A program made the position numbers and the translations under genes. The notes under the pieces were generated by a model. It was not told the DNA's origin, did not search any database, and saw nothing but the letters and a program-made list of their open reading frames with translations. Of a DNA stretch of 64,000 nt, positions 22,157 to 33,212 are shown one piece after another (within the stretch, counting starts at the first letter, position 1; each line of letters begins with the position of its first letter). This DNA is from Chondrus crispus (taxonomy: Eukaryota > Rhodophyta > Florideophyceae > Gigartinales > Gigartinaceae), in contig NW_005178851.1 in NCBI RefSeq assembly GCF_000350225.1, positions 124,001-188,000 of the forward strand, given 5' to 3'.

Positions 22157-25100
22157 TTCCGATGTAATCGACGGTTCTGCAGAACAGGAGTTGGGAAGCA
22201 GTCTTGAAGCTTTTGTAGAAATCTTCCCGCATCCTGAAGCCCAGAACTTTCGTAGCCCAAGAGATTTAAAACCGACTTCGCTGTCTCAAAGCTCCAGCCG
22301 TTCTCACTAGTGTCAATGCCTTCAGTTTCAATTGCCAGACGAGTCTTCCAGTCGTTGGCAAGACTATGTTCCATAGCCTGTAATTGTGAGTTTTTCATAT
22401 TGGATTGAGCCACCCCCCTCTTCAATGGCTGATGAGTGCTTTCAAACAACAACTCTTGTACATGTCTTACACTACCGAACAGTGGCAATGTATGTGTGAA
22501 GAACTCCAACAGTCTGTGAAGGTTTGGTTTGTCCAAATGAGTGGAGGCAAAGCTGTTTGTGCGACACAGCTTATCTACTCGAGATAGGTAACGAAGTGCC
22601 ATATTACGAATCTCCAGAAGTCTCTTAGTTCCTCCTTCTTCATTGTGTGTGTCTAATGACCTCTTACCATCTATCCTTGAGTCCGGAAAGTACTGCGTTC
22701 TGCTCACGAGAGAGGAAAACAGGTGGAGGAGGTCGAGAGCTTCATCGATAGTAGCACAGTTTCCGCTCTCTCTCTCGCCTGTGATTTTGTTCACGTACCA
22801 AGCAATCTTCATCGCCCGTGGTGCTACCAAGAGCAGGCATTACATAGACGATATCGTCATTGAATGTAGCACATGCTTGTCATGGTTGATTAGCCTCTCC
22901 TGATATATAAGATAGCCATCCTTCAAAGCCATCTTGGCAATTGCCGCGGCATCTTTGCGTACATCTTTTGGTAGCAGTGGTATACAGAGATTCATGATGT
23001 CGCGACCAATCCCGAGGAAAAGATGATCGGGAGCCACAACGCATGAGCGATACGAATCGAAAACAGAAGGAACAACCGGTTTGCTACTGCCGAGAACACG
23101 AGGTGTAGTGCAATACGCACCTGGAAAGGGGGGTGAAAAGAAAGGAAAATATTTGGATATGAAAAGTAGTCCGGGTTTGGGGGACACACGTGTGAATAAT
23201 TGCACAGTTTTAATTTTTAATTATTTTATTTTATTTAGTTAATTAGTTGGCATTAATTTAGCTGACACTAGATTAGATCTAGGATCTAGCGCCGCGAGCT
23301 ACTGTACTGGCTCCGGCGGGGCGATATATACCTTAGCCCTCTGACGACCAAGTCAGTAAAGGTAACCCGAGTTGCCAGAGTCTGATATCGCCTTGGTTGA
23401 AGTCCGTCTTTTACAAGACATTCCCTTTAACTACAGATTACTTTATCCTTTGCGCTCGGGGGTCCCCTTCTTTCCTTACCAATTTTCCTTTATTTCCCTA
23501 TCCTAATTTCCCTTAATCTTGAGTTGGTCCCACCTTGTAGGATTGCGATCCGCAACGTGACGTCATTTGCCATCGGGCTTTTGTGTTGGTGCACCAGTGG
23601 TGCTTATCTCAGTGTTGGTTCCATCGGAATCTGGTTGCGACCAATCCGTTGTTGGTACTTTGCCATCGGGCAGTACGACGGTGTAGCGCTGCTACGTTTT
23701 CTTCTTTCCCGACGGGCTACGTTGCGACGTCCCCGTCGAAGACCTTATCAAGGGTATAAGGTGTACAAGGCGCTCTTCGAGCATTGGATTTACGACCCAT
23801 CGGACCAGGTTTACCTAAACACCCCTCCGAACTCGTCGAGCAGTTGCCTTTACAAGTCTCCACCACCATTTACCGATCCCGGGCTGGGCCCTTCTCTTTG
23901 CCCCCCCCCCTATCAGGGATCCGAGCTACTGCGGGCCGCAAACCCGCTTAAAGAGGACAGGGAGCTTCGAACACTCCGTAGCGCTGTGCCGTTGGCAGTT
24001 GTTGTTTTTGTTGCTGTTGTTTGTGTTGGACCGTCGGACCTTGGTCTCTGCCTAACAGGCGCATTGCACTACACGAGGCACACGAGCGCGAACTTGTCGC
24101 AGTTTCTCAGAGAGTTGATGAAGTGCCTGCAAACTTGTCCCAAACGTATCTGCGTCATCCATTCCGAGGGCTTTCAACTCTTCCCTGGATAACTTGGATC
24201 TCCTCAATGCATTAGCCCGGTTCTCATCTCTCGCGAAAGATGGATGGTCGGAATGGATGCGGGTTGTGTAACAATGCTTGCCTTCTTGAAATCCAGACTT
24301 GTCGTACCTACCATAGCTGCATAAGTTACATGGAACATTGGAGCAGTGCCCTAGTAGGTCCAAAGTGTGGGACACTGCAGGATAGTCTCCAAGGTACCCG
24401 ACGACATCGAGAAAAAGAACAACCTTCTCTCCTTTTGCAGTGGTCATCTCAAATCTCTTTTCTGTCCCATCAATGATTTCATCAATAACTGCCGCCAGTA
24501 CCTCGTTTGTAGATACCCCTGGAGGAGTTAGCCCGATAGGTCTGATGGCTCCTGCTCCATTGCGGTTCTCCGGAGCCATACCTATTGGCATGTATACACC
24601 ACCCATGCTTCCTTTCTTTCCAATGTACGGCGTAAATCCATCAGAGCACAGAAACATTCTATACACAACGTACTTTCTTCCATCTTCCAAACGTCCACTG
24701 CTTTCCGCATCGACGCGATGACCTTGTCCATTGGATTATCATCGGCAGATACTCGTTTCACTACGGTTTTGTCAAACATCTCGTTGTAAACGCCCCTATT
24801 CGTGCCAGTGAGATTCGAAACATTTCTTTCAGAAGATACAACCAAGCTGGTGGCGTAGTCGTCGTCACAGTTCTGTCTTCTCCACATCCTATACACAAGG
24901 AAGGGTGTTTGCGGTGGTTCTTCCGAATCTTCGGCGTCTGCCTGTCCTGGGAGTGCAAGTTCGACGACCATGTCACTGGGAAGGAATGCCCGAGATTCTG
25001 GTCTCTTCATCTTCATCCTTTTGGTACGCTTTGAATTGGACTCCGCCTGCGGTTCTGTCCAGTTTGGCTGATCGTAAACAAAGAAGGAAGATACAACTGC

Positions 25101-26150
25101 ATCAAATCTCATATTCGTTGAAGACGTTACTGCAAACTGGGCTTGCATCAACCTGCCCTTCACCGCGTCACTTGTTTCGAACGTAATGTTAAGAAGGAGC
25201 CCTTTTCGCAGTTTCACTGTCACACCATTTTCGGTTGGAATCCGATAAACAGATAGACTCCCAGCCCTATCCTTGATTATTGGAGTGTCCTCAATATCCG
25301 AGAACCTCGGTGTCTCGATTGACGGATCCATATCATGCCGTCTTCCTTGCACCATCTCCCGCAATTTTGCTGTCGAAAAGTCAAGTTTCGCCCAGTTGCT
25401 CGGTCTTACAATCATGGTCGGAGCGCTTTCCTGTGAGGTATACTTTCCAACGCCAGCCTTCGACCCAGACTTCCACAAATCCACAGTACACATTTCTACA
25501 TGACAAGGAACGAAGAAGTTGGATTTCGCAATTGGACGAACGCGTCTCTTCAGAGTAGATGTACTTGGCAGTTTGAGAGTGAGCTGCCTTTCATTCGGTC
25601 TCCAGTTCCTAAAGTTGGCAAATGTCTGATACGCAGTCTCGCTGAGACGCGTGCTCCCAGTTGCTGTTTTCAGTGATGCAATATTTGTCCAGGTCAATCG
25701 AATTCCACCAGAAGCGCTTTCGAACATGCTGTCTATCAGCTCCTCAGACTCTTCAGCTTCGTAGGCATTGTCCTGCTCAACGCTCAATCCAATGTCAAAT
25801 CCAGAAATTCCCTCGCTTTCTTCACAACGGATCGTGTCATTTCGTTTGGGGTGAGGACTTGATGGAAGTGCCTCCACAACGTCATGCATGACGCCTTGGT
25901 ATTCTTGGAGGTCTCTTAAAAGCCCGTCTTTCAAAAGGGAAGCGTAGGATTCTGACTGACCGTCTAGTAACATGAACCCATCTCCTGGACGTTTAGCTGG
26001 CTTTGTAGACAGTTGCCTACATGGCCTTGCTCCTTTTCGATGTCTTTCAAGCTGAGGTTCAGAAAAAGATGGTGCGTGCCCATCCGAAGTAGTCCCTTGG
26101 GATGCAACATCTTCGGAACGCTTTGCATAAGGTCCGCGTTTTTTAAGAAC
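22157..26150 (-). pseudogene. CACTA/En-Spm (tnp2-like) transposase, interrupted
   Basis: Read from high to low coordinates, about 24582-25973 encodes a 463-codon N-terminal part whose frame stays open upstream to about 26150 (LKKRGPYAKRSED). 24079-24690 encodes the catalytic part, with FLCSDGFTPYIGKKGSMGG and then GDYPAVSHTL and LLGHCSNVPCNLCSYG. These correspond to the DGF and DFPA / CxxC landmarks of the tnp2 transposase family. After the solo LTR, 22157-23103 encodes the C-terminal part, with FESTHQPLKRGVAQSN. The N-terminal and catalytic parts are in different frames near 24690, and there is another frame change and stop near 22840. With the solo LTR and the truncation by element B, the gene is dead. 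The parts sum to roughly 1,000 residues, normal for the family. No terminal repeats were found. Confidence 0.7.
23099..24078. mobile_element. Solo LTR of the D/E gypsy family with target duplication
   Basis: The LTR spans 23104-24073 (970 bp), starts TGTAGTGCAATA and ends ATTGCACTACA, and is flanked by CGAGG on both sides (23099-23103 and 24074-24078). No internal sequence remains, as expected after LTR-LTR recombination. It interrupts the transposase pseudogene. It has about one copy of the internal repeat that is present about twice in the E and D LTRs, which fits its shorter length. Confidence 0.9.
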
Positions 26151-26639
26151 CCAACGACTCTAGCTTTGACGCCCCATCTGTGACAGTTTCGACCAGGTTT
26201 GCAACTGGAAGTGGGGCTGCAGTGAAGTTTGGCATGGACCTCGGCATTAACAAGATTTCAGCAGCTTACTGCTCTACAGCCGAAAGAAGGTCTTTTGTTA
26301 CATTTGGCGATGCATACGGTTGTACCGTTAATATTAAAGCTTGATTCAATGAATATAAACGGTAAAAAGGATATGCTCCTACTCGCATTTTGATGTGATG
26401 CCGCATGCAAAAGCTGAATGAATGGCTGTCGTTAAGGACAGCCATGCCATACCGAATTCGGTAATTTCAAATTGAGATTTCAGTACCTACATTCTGCTAA
26501 TGACACGTGCCCATGAAAATGCAACTTACTTTCACTCCGATGCCCTGCCAGAACTCAAAAAAGCGGTAGTTTGAAATATCTAGCTACCGGTTTTTCTGAG
26601 CACTGCATATATATATGCAGCAATATAGTTCCAGGACCA

Positions 26640-26868
26640 AATCCAACTATCTGCAAGCCCCTCGTCCGCAGTCTTGACCCACCATGCATCCCCTTTTCTG
26701 ACGGTTTTCTTTCTGCGAGTTGCGTGTTTGGTTGAGATATCATCCACAGTAAGTGACGCCACTTCTGCCACAGTCCTGACCCACCACGCATCCGTTTCTC
26801 TAACAGTTTCCATTCTGCGAGTTGCTTGTTTGTTTGAGATCTCGTCCATAGTAAGTGACGCCACTTCT
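26640..26868 (-). pseudogene. 34-residue repeat array, left part
   Basis: About two units of a 102-bp repeat (period measured from GTAAGTGACGCC at 26749 and 26851). On the minus strand each encodes a 34-residue unit: EVASLTMDEISNKQATRRME, then TVRETDAWWVRTVA. The enclosing frame is 26580-26903 and ends in hydrophobic sequence (WIWSWNYIAAYIYAVL). The plus strand is open across the units too. No known domain is recognised. The array breaks off at ACTTCT (26863-26868), where inserted sequence begins, and continues at 32913. Confidence 0.5.
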
Positions 26869-26902
26869 TGTTGAAATAATGAGCGCGCCCAAGGGGACAC
26901 CA

Positions 26903-26998
26903 AGAAGCCAGCGCCTGTGGCTTAGTGGTTAACGAATTTTTGCGGTAGATTTTTCAGACCTCGATTTTACCATCAGGTTATGGGTCCAGTTCAACGTT
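26903..26998 (+). ncRNA. Possible tRNA-derived SINE head
   Basis: TGGCTTAGTGG fits the tRNA box A consensus. About 80 bases on, GTTCAACGT is close to box B. I cannot fold a convincing cloverleaf, so a working tRNA is unlikely. A degraded SINE or tRNA relic is possible. Confidence 0.25.
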
Positions 26999-27029
26999 AT
27001 TATTCTGCTGTGTGAGTGTTTGTTCTCAG

Positions 27030-27125
27030 TTTCTGCTGCCGTTCTTGTTTTGGTCTCTGCTGTCGTTCTCGTTTTGGTCTCCGCTGTCGTTCTCGTTTTG
27101 GTTTCTGCTGTCGTTTCCGCCATCG
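27030..27125. repeat. 24-bp minisatellite, four copies
   Basis: Four imperfect copies of a 24-bp unit (TCTGCTGTCGTTCTCGTTTT plus GG and a variable base) at 27030, 27054, 27078 and 27102. Both strands are open because 24 is a multiple of three. The implied AETKTRTT repeat is not treated as a gene. Confidence 0.7.
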
Positions 27126-28099
27126 TTTTCATCGCCGTTGTCGTTCGTTTTGTTATGTCACCGTCTACTTGCTGTCGTTATCATCTTGGTCGTTCGTCTC
27201 CGTCTACCCGCTGTCGTTTCAACTTGGTGGATCTTCTTCGTGTCTGTTGCAGCTTGGTCTTGGCAATCGTTGTGTGAGCTGTGGGTATAGTCCCTAGTCG
27301 CCAACGTACCATATCAAGCCAAGAAGACTGCCCCTCGATCACGCCGGTGATCGTCGCAGCTGCCGATACCCTCGCTCTTGGTGAAAGGCTTGTGCCATTG
27401 GAAATCTGACTTGAGCGAGGGTCCGACCACGAATCGTCGAGAGACGAAACACTGATCCTCGGGGAGGATCACAGTGTACTGGTCTAGTCGATCCGCACTC
27501 TGCCTTCGGGAGGTGCGTCGGCGGTGTGGGTAACGCTCTCGGTATTAGCCCTATAGGTACGACTTCGGTCCCCTGGGTGAAGAGAATACGTGCCTAAACA
27601 CTGAACCTCTCACTATACGTGTATAAGGTCGCGTACCTTGATTAATTTCGCACGGAAGAGGGTGACCCTAGGCGTGATTGTGAACAAATCACACGAGTAC
27701 GACGAAGGCAGTTTCATTCTTGTGTTGTGGGAAACCTCATTGGGGTAGTACCGTATCAAGTTTGGACAAGCCGTTTTCGGTTGCAGGGACCGTTCGCTGT
27801 AGTGACCAAAAGTCCTGGTTCGTCTACAGGCAAAGTGTTGTGCTTACTCGTGGCACGTTTGATTTAGTTCACAGTCGAAAGACCCGCACTGACCGACATA
27901 CAGGGGTAGCGCCCGAAGGCATTTTTAAGAAGAATACGCTTGTTCCACTCCGCCCGGAACAAGCACCAAGAACGTTTCCGAGTAATCCCTACAAACTTCC
28001 TATACGGGTGTGCTTGCCATTGTGTTGACTATCGGTTGACGGCTTGGGATCCCGGAACAGAAGACCTTGTATACTCGAAGGGTACATCCATTCGGCGAA
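27126..28099. other. Leader or flank of the copia element, no gene seen
   Basis: No supported gene and no sequence matching the LTR at 31369. It probably includes the copia 5' leader near its right end. I could not place a left LTR or a primer binding site. Confidence 0.4.
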
Positions 28100-31000
28100 A
28101 TGGATGACCAAACCTCTGGATCGGTCAGAATCGAGAAGCTGACCGCATCTAACTTTTACATCTGGAAGCAGAAAATCCAGCTACTGCTTGCTCTCCGAGA
28201 TGTCGATCAATACGTTTTTGATGATATCCCGGAGAATGCAACGTTAGATGACCGGAGAAAGTGGATTCGTGGTGACGCAAAAGCAAAGGCAGTCATCGGA
28301 CTCACGCTTTCTGATGACTACTTGCAACATGTGCGAGGGTGTAGCAGTGCGAAAGAGACATGGGAAGCAATTCTGAATGTGTTTGAGCGTCATACTTTGC
28401 TCAACAAACTTGCCGCCCGTCGCGACTTTTATACTGTATCCATGCTCCCATCCGAGAAAGTGCTCGTGTTCATCACTCGTGTGAAGCAACTTGCTGCCAG
28501 ATTGCAGTCAATGAGTGTTGAGATTGACGATAAAGAAATTGCAGTGGCTGTGTTGAATGGCTTGCCTCCACGATTCGATAACCTGATTGTTGCTCTTGAC
28601 GAACTTGGCAATGAAGATAAAGTGTTTGGACTCGAGTTTGTGAAGAGTCGTCTGCTGCAAGAAGAACACGAGAAAGCATGAAGACGGCTTCTGCTTCATC
28701 ACCACATGCACCTGCACTTGTCAATCGTATGCCTATTCGACGCGATATGAAATGTGCGAATTGCAATAGACATGGGCATACTGCAGCGCGTTGCTGGGGC
28801 AAGGACGTGAATGGGCGCCGACCTGCGCCCCCAGATGGGTTTCGGTCACGCAACACTGGCTTGAAGCCAAGTGCATTCGTTTCTCGAGATGACAATTCTA
28901 CTGCTGCCTTTGCGGAGAGTGACTTTACTTGCTTGCTTTCGACTTCCACTCCAGAAAAGAGGGCTGCAAACGCAAGATCATGGCTTGTCGATTCCGGTTG
29001 CAGCGCTCACATTACGTTTGATCGCTCTTTGTTCGTTACGTATGAACAGATGCAATCTGGATCAGTCGAGATCGGCACGAAGGCTAGAGCTAATGTCGCT
29101 GGTCGCGGCGAGGTAGAATTCATGTTGAACGTGAACGGTAGTCCACATCCTTGCAAATTGTCAAACGTTTCCATGTCCCTGATTTCGGATACTCGCTACT
29201 GTCTGTTAGCCAAATGGTTTCAAAAGGTTTGCAAGTGTCATTTGAAAATGAGAAATGCCGCGTTACTGCAGGACCAACTGTAGTTGCCACAGCGAGTCAA
29301 GTTGGAGATTTGTACATACTTGACGTCATGAATGAAACCTTTTCTGCTCACATAGTTACCATGCAGACGATACATGAATGCATGGCCCATGTTAATGTAC
29401 AAGGAATCGCATCAATGATTCACCATAATGTGGTAAGTGGCATCAACATTCGTCAAAGCGATGTCACCAGTGCAATGAATCCGAAGTCTGACAATCACCC
29501 TCTCACTTGTCCTGCGTGTGTGTTCGGGAAAGCAACGCGATCAGTAATCCAAAACAGCGATCATCGTCTCGAGCACAGAACTGTGTTGACTTGGTGCATT
29601 CTGATGTCTGCGGTCCACTTGAAGTACAGTCAGTTGGTGGCTCGAGATACTTCATTACATTTGTAGATGATCACTCGAAGTGGTTTGTTGTGTACACGAT
29701 GAGAAATAAATCCGAGGCGTTTGCAAAATACAAGTTGTATGAAAAGTTGGCTCAAACCCACACTGGTCTCAAAGTAAAGGTGCTTCGCACTGATCGAGGG
29801 GGAGAGTACTTGTCGACGGAATTCAAGTCTCATTTAGATTTAAACGGTACGCAGCACCAACTCACAACGGCGTACATCCCTGAACAAAACGGTGTTGCCG
29901 AACGTTTAAATCAAACTTTGATTAATATTGTCCGTTCTATGCTTTCTCATAAACAGGTCAGTAAGCGATTCTGGGCCGAGGCTCTTGCCACTTCGGTATA
30001 TGTACGCAATCGAGTTACTTCATCAGCTTTGCCCGTTAATACAACCCCGCACCACATTTGGATGAATTCCACTCCAAATGTTGGCCATTTGCGAGTATTT
30101 GGGTCAAAGCGTTGGTATACATTACCAAAATTAGAGCTCCGTAAGCTGGACTTGCGAGCGCGTGAAGCGATGTTTCTTGGGTACTCGCAATGCAGTAAGG
30201 CATACAAAGTTTGGGACGGAGAGTTGAATAAAATTGTGTCACGGGATGTGAAGTTTGATGAATCGACATGTGGGATGCATGACATTTCTGCACACGAAAG
30301 TGATTCAATCAACTCTGATGTTGACGTTGTATTGCTCGGTGGCGACAATGGGAATACAGCTGATACCCCAAATACGGATGAGGATGGTTCTGAAGAGGAC
30401 GAAGTTTCGGAGGAGGTTCTTGAAAACGATGGCCCTCACTCTGTAAGTGAGAAAGATGAAGAAGAAGATGATGTACCAACTGCCATCGAAACTCCGAATG
30501 TCACCCCTCCAACTCCGACTCCAGCTGTACGAAGATCGTCTCGAGTCAGCAGACCTCCCGCGTCATGGTGGAGGAGCAACTTTGCAGCTGCTATTCTTTC
30601 ACATGGGAATGTCGCTATTGAAGGTCCCCAGACTTTCAACCAGGCAACCGACGGTCGTAAAGCTGCATTTTGGTAGACCGGCATTGACAAAGAACTTGCC
30701 TCACAGACCAAGAATCGGACTTGGAAACTTGTTCCTCGATCTGAAGCTTTCTCAGCATTCTGCCAACCCATGTGAGTCACACTGGGCAGGTTTGAAACGA
30801 GTAATGCGATACGTGCAAGGGACTCGAAACTTAGGAATCGTGTTTGACAATAAATCGAAATTGCCGGAGTTGTTCGGTTCCAGTGATGCTGACTGGGCCG
30901 GTTGTTCAGACTCTCGCAAGTCAACCAGCGGATATGTTTTCAAGTTCTGTAGTGGAGCTATCAGTTGGAGTTCCCGGAAACAGACTGTGGTTGCAACTTC

Positions 31001-31358
31001 GACGTGTGAGGCCGAGTACATTGCACTATGTGAAGCGTGTAAGGAGGCGACTTGGTTGCGTCAAGTGGTTGCTGATGTTCTTGGACTTGATTCTGATCCC
31101 ACGATTGTGTTGGGGTGTGACAATGCAGGGACTATTTCGTATGCACAGAATGAATCGGTCAACCGTCGTAACAAACATGTTGATGTGAAATACCACTATG
31201 TACGAGATGCAATTAAGAGAAACGTCATTTCTTTGTCACATTGCCCGACCACTTCCATGCCTGCAGATATCCTGACAAAAGCACTTGGGCGAGTTCTGTT
31301 CCAGAAGTTTGTAGAACTTCTAGGGCTTGCAGTAGCTACTTCTGGTAAAAGCATGTGA
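28100..31358 (+). pseudogene. Gag-pol region of the copia element
   Basis: Starts at ATG 28100 (MDDQTSGSVRIEKL). A UBN2-type gag has YIWKQKIQLLL and TWEAILNVFE. A zinc knuckle CANCNRHGHTAARC follows. The protease has SWLVDSGCSAHI. Integrase has HSDVCGPLEV, VDDHSKWFVVY, LRTDRGGEY and EQNGVAERLNQT. RNase H has GSSDADWAGCSDSRKSTSGY, TSTCEAEYIAL and NKHVDVKYHYVRD. An acidic and proline-rich segment sits between integrase and the later domains. In this family gag and pol are usually one long frame. Here it is clearly broken. Confidence 0.8.
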
Positions 31359-31368
31359 TCGAGGGAGA

Positions 31369-31870
31369 GTGTTGTAATTCTACGACCACATGCAGACACG
31401 CATGACACACAACGACAGGTTTGACACGTGTAAAATCGAAAACACTCGGCGTGACGAGCTGACCAACGTTGATTTTCAACGTGTGCACGTGTGATTTCTG
31501 TACACGGTTGCACTCTACAGAACTTTAGGAGCAAGTTTGGTTTTCAACGTGTACACGTGTGAAATATGTACACGGTTGCGGTGTACAGTACAATCTGAGC
31601 ATGTTTCATTTTTTCCGGCCGACACGTGTATGACCTGGACATTCTTTGCGATGCACGCATCGCGAGTCCTAGACGTTTCCGCGGAAAGAAAAAGGAAACA
31701 AAAAGAAAGGTTTCTATTGCAATTCCTGAAAATATTGAATACATTACAGTATTGGGGTGTGACTGTACAATATAACAATATAAACCTTTCAGGCGGGTTG
31801 GCGCCAAGACTTCGGTTCAACTTATGACCTGAACAGTATCCAAGGGTACACCTCTGCGAACAGCCGTGCG
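31369..31870 (+). repeat. Right LTR of the copia element (end approximate)
   Basis: Starts TGTTGTAATTC. Its U3 carries a directly repeated block at about 31468-31515 and 31540-31585, each with TTTTCAACGTGT, a CACGTGTG palindromic core and TGTACACGGTTGC, like duplicated enhancers. A TATA-like ATATAACAATATAAA is near 31770-31785. The right boundary is uncertain without a left LTR for comparison. Confidence 0.5.
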
Positions 31871-31872
31871 GA

Positions 31873-32200
31873 CAGCACCACCCCGTTCCCTTCACAAAGA
31901 GAAGTGAGAAAAAAAAAAGAAACAGAAAAGAAAAATTTATTACAGAAAAAAAATGTTCAGCACCACCCCGTTCCCCTCACACCCCGTTCCCCCCAAAAAA
32001 AGAAACAGAAAAGAAAAGTTTATTACAGAAAAAATTCAGCACCACCCCGTTCCCCTCACACCCCGTTCCCCTCATAAAGAGAAGTGAACACGTGTACTTT
32101 ACTACTTTACAGAACAGAAAATTTCAGCACCACCCGGTTCCCCGCATAAGGAGAAGTGAACACGTGTACTTTACAGAAAAAAAGTGAACACGTGTAATAA
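31873..32200. repeat. About 80-88-bp tandem repeat, four copies
   Basis: Copies begin CAGCACCACCC at 31873, 31958, 32037 and 32125. Each has a CCCCGTTCCCC part and an A-rich part (AGAAACAGAAAAG or TTTACAGAA). The last two add GAAGTGAACACGTGTACTTT, so CACGTG boxes appear again. Confidence 0.7.
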
Positions 32201-32399
32201 CGAGTCCCCTTTTTTCTTGCTTACACCTAGACTAACGTCTAGGAAATGTCCTCATTACACTGTCGGACGCGTACAGTACGCCTGCAGTCTTACAGACAAA
32301 GTGTAGAACCTTGGTGGCGGGGGCCTGGCACGTGCCAAAGGTTTACTGCGTCCATGGAGTGCAGCACGGGTACAGCAGGACACAAAGATACCGTTGCGC

Positions 32400-32690
32400 G
32401 AGTTTTGAATTCGTAAAGCAAAATGTGCACTGTTGTAATTGACAGTGGACAGGACCTCACGAGAGATTCAGATTCATAAGGCAACGTGTGCGCTGTAAAT
32501 AGTCCTTGCAGGATTGATTTGAATTCGTAAGGCAACGTGTGAGCTGTAAACGTGCCTTACGAATTTGTGCCACGATGGATTTGGAATAGTAAGGGAATTT
32601 GTGCTTTGCTGTGCTTTGTTGTACTGCCTTACTAATTTCTCCGTCATGACAGTGTGGTAATTCGTAAGGCGGTTTTCTGTTATGGTTGTT
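32400..32690. repeat. Direct and inverted repeats around ATTCGTAAGGCA
   Basis: Imperfect units of about 50-60 bp contain GAATTCGTAAGGCAACGTGTG. ATTCGTAAGGCA faces TGCCTTACGAAT near 32523-32568, a perfect 12-bp stem. Further inverted copies follow near 32622-32682. No coding sequence is supported. Confidence 0.5.
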
Positions 32691-32912
32691 GGGCGATCGC
32701 CAGTTTGGCTGAGTAGCAAGACGGGCACATGTGTTAGAGCCAATACCTTTGTAGTATGTGTGTCGTAGTGTTTGGTAGTAGAGTTCTAGAAGATTGCAGA
32801 AGTGTATATGTAGTGACAGAAGTTGGCGACTCAAAGTAAATCGGTACCCAATCCTTCAACTTCACCTCATCAACCGTCCTTCGAATCCCCTTCGCCCCGC
32901 TGACCTACCATT

Positions 32913-33212
32913 ACTTCTGCCACAGTTCTGACCCACAACGCATCCATTTTTCTAACAGTTTGCTTTCTGCGAGTTGCTTGTTTGTTTGAGATCTCGTCCA
33001 TAGTAAGTGACGCCACTTCTGCCACATTTCTGACCCACCACGCATCCATTTTTCTTACAGTTTCCATTCTGCGAGTTACGTGTTCGGTTGAGATCTCATC
33101 GACAGTAAGTGACGCCACTTCTGCCACAATCCTGACCCTCCGCGCATCCTCTTTTCTGACAGTTTCATTTCCGCGAGTTGCGTGTTCGGTTGAAATCTCA
33201 TGCGAAGACACG
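32913..33212 (-). pseudogene. 34-residue repeat array, right part
   Basis: About three units of the same 102-bp repeat (GTAAGTGACGCC at 33003 and 33105) in an open minus-strand frame 32870-33256. Units read EVASLTVDEISTEHVTRRME then TVRKMDAWWVRNVA, with small changes. The plus strand is also open. This is the N-terminal side of the array split by the 6-kb insertion. No known domain is recognised, and neither side has a clear start or stop belonging to a complete gene. Confidence 0.5.

Larger units (their letters stand above)
28100..31870 (+). mobile_element. Ty1/copia element, broken
   Basis: Coding order gag, protease, integrase, then RNase H is that of Ty1/copia. A right LTR starts at 31369 after the purine tract GATCGAGGGAGAG. 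The left LTR was not found. The copy is broken in about four to six places, and not every pol domain is recognisable. Its codon and base use is more AT-rich than the gypsy elements. Confidence 0.8.
26869..32912. mobile_element. About 6-kb insertion splitting the 34-residue repeat array
   Basis: The 102-bp repeat is interrupted in the same place on both sides, and ACTTCT is present at both junctions (26863-26868 and 32913-32918), as a target duplication would be. The insert starts TGTTGAAATAATG and contains a SINE-like sequence, a minisatellite, a copia element and tandem repeats, so it may be composite. The two ends do not look like one LTR pair. Confidence 0.45.

Noticed and set aside
26169-26344. 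Short open stretch on the plus strand ending in a stop (FGMDLGINKISAAYC)
   Set aside because: Only 36 codons from its first ATG and antisense to the head of the transposase pseudogene. No support as a gene.
26929-27132. Protein with TAETKTRT repeats
   Set aside because: Explained by the 24-bp minisatellite, which stays open because its period is a multiple of three.
27126-28060. Left LTR of the copia element
   Set aside because: No sequence here matches the right LTR beginning at 31369.
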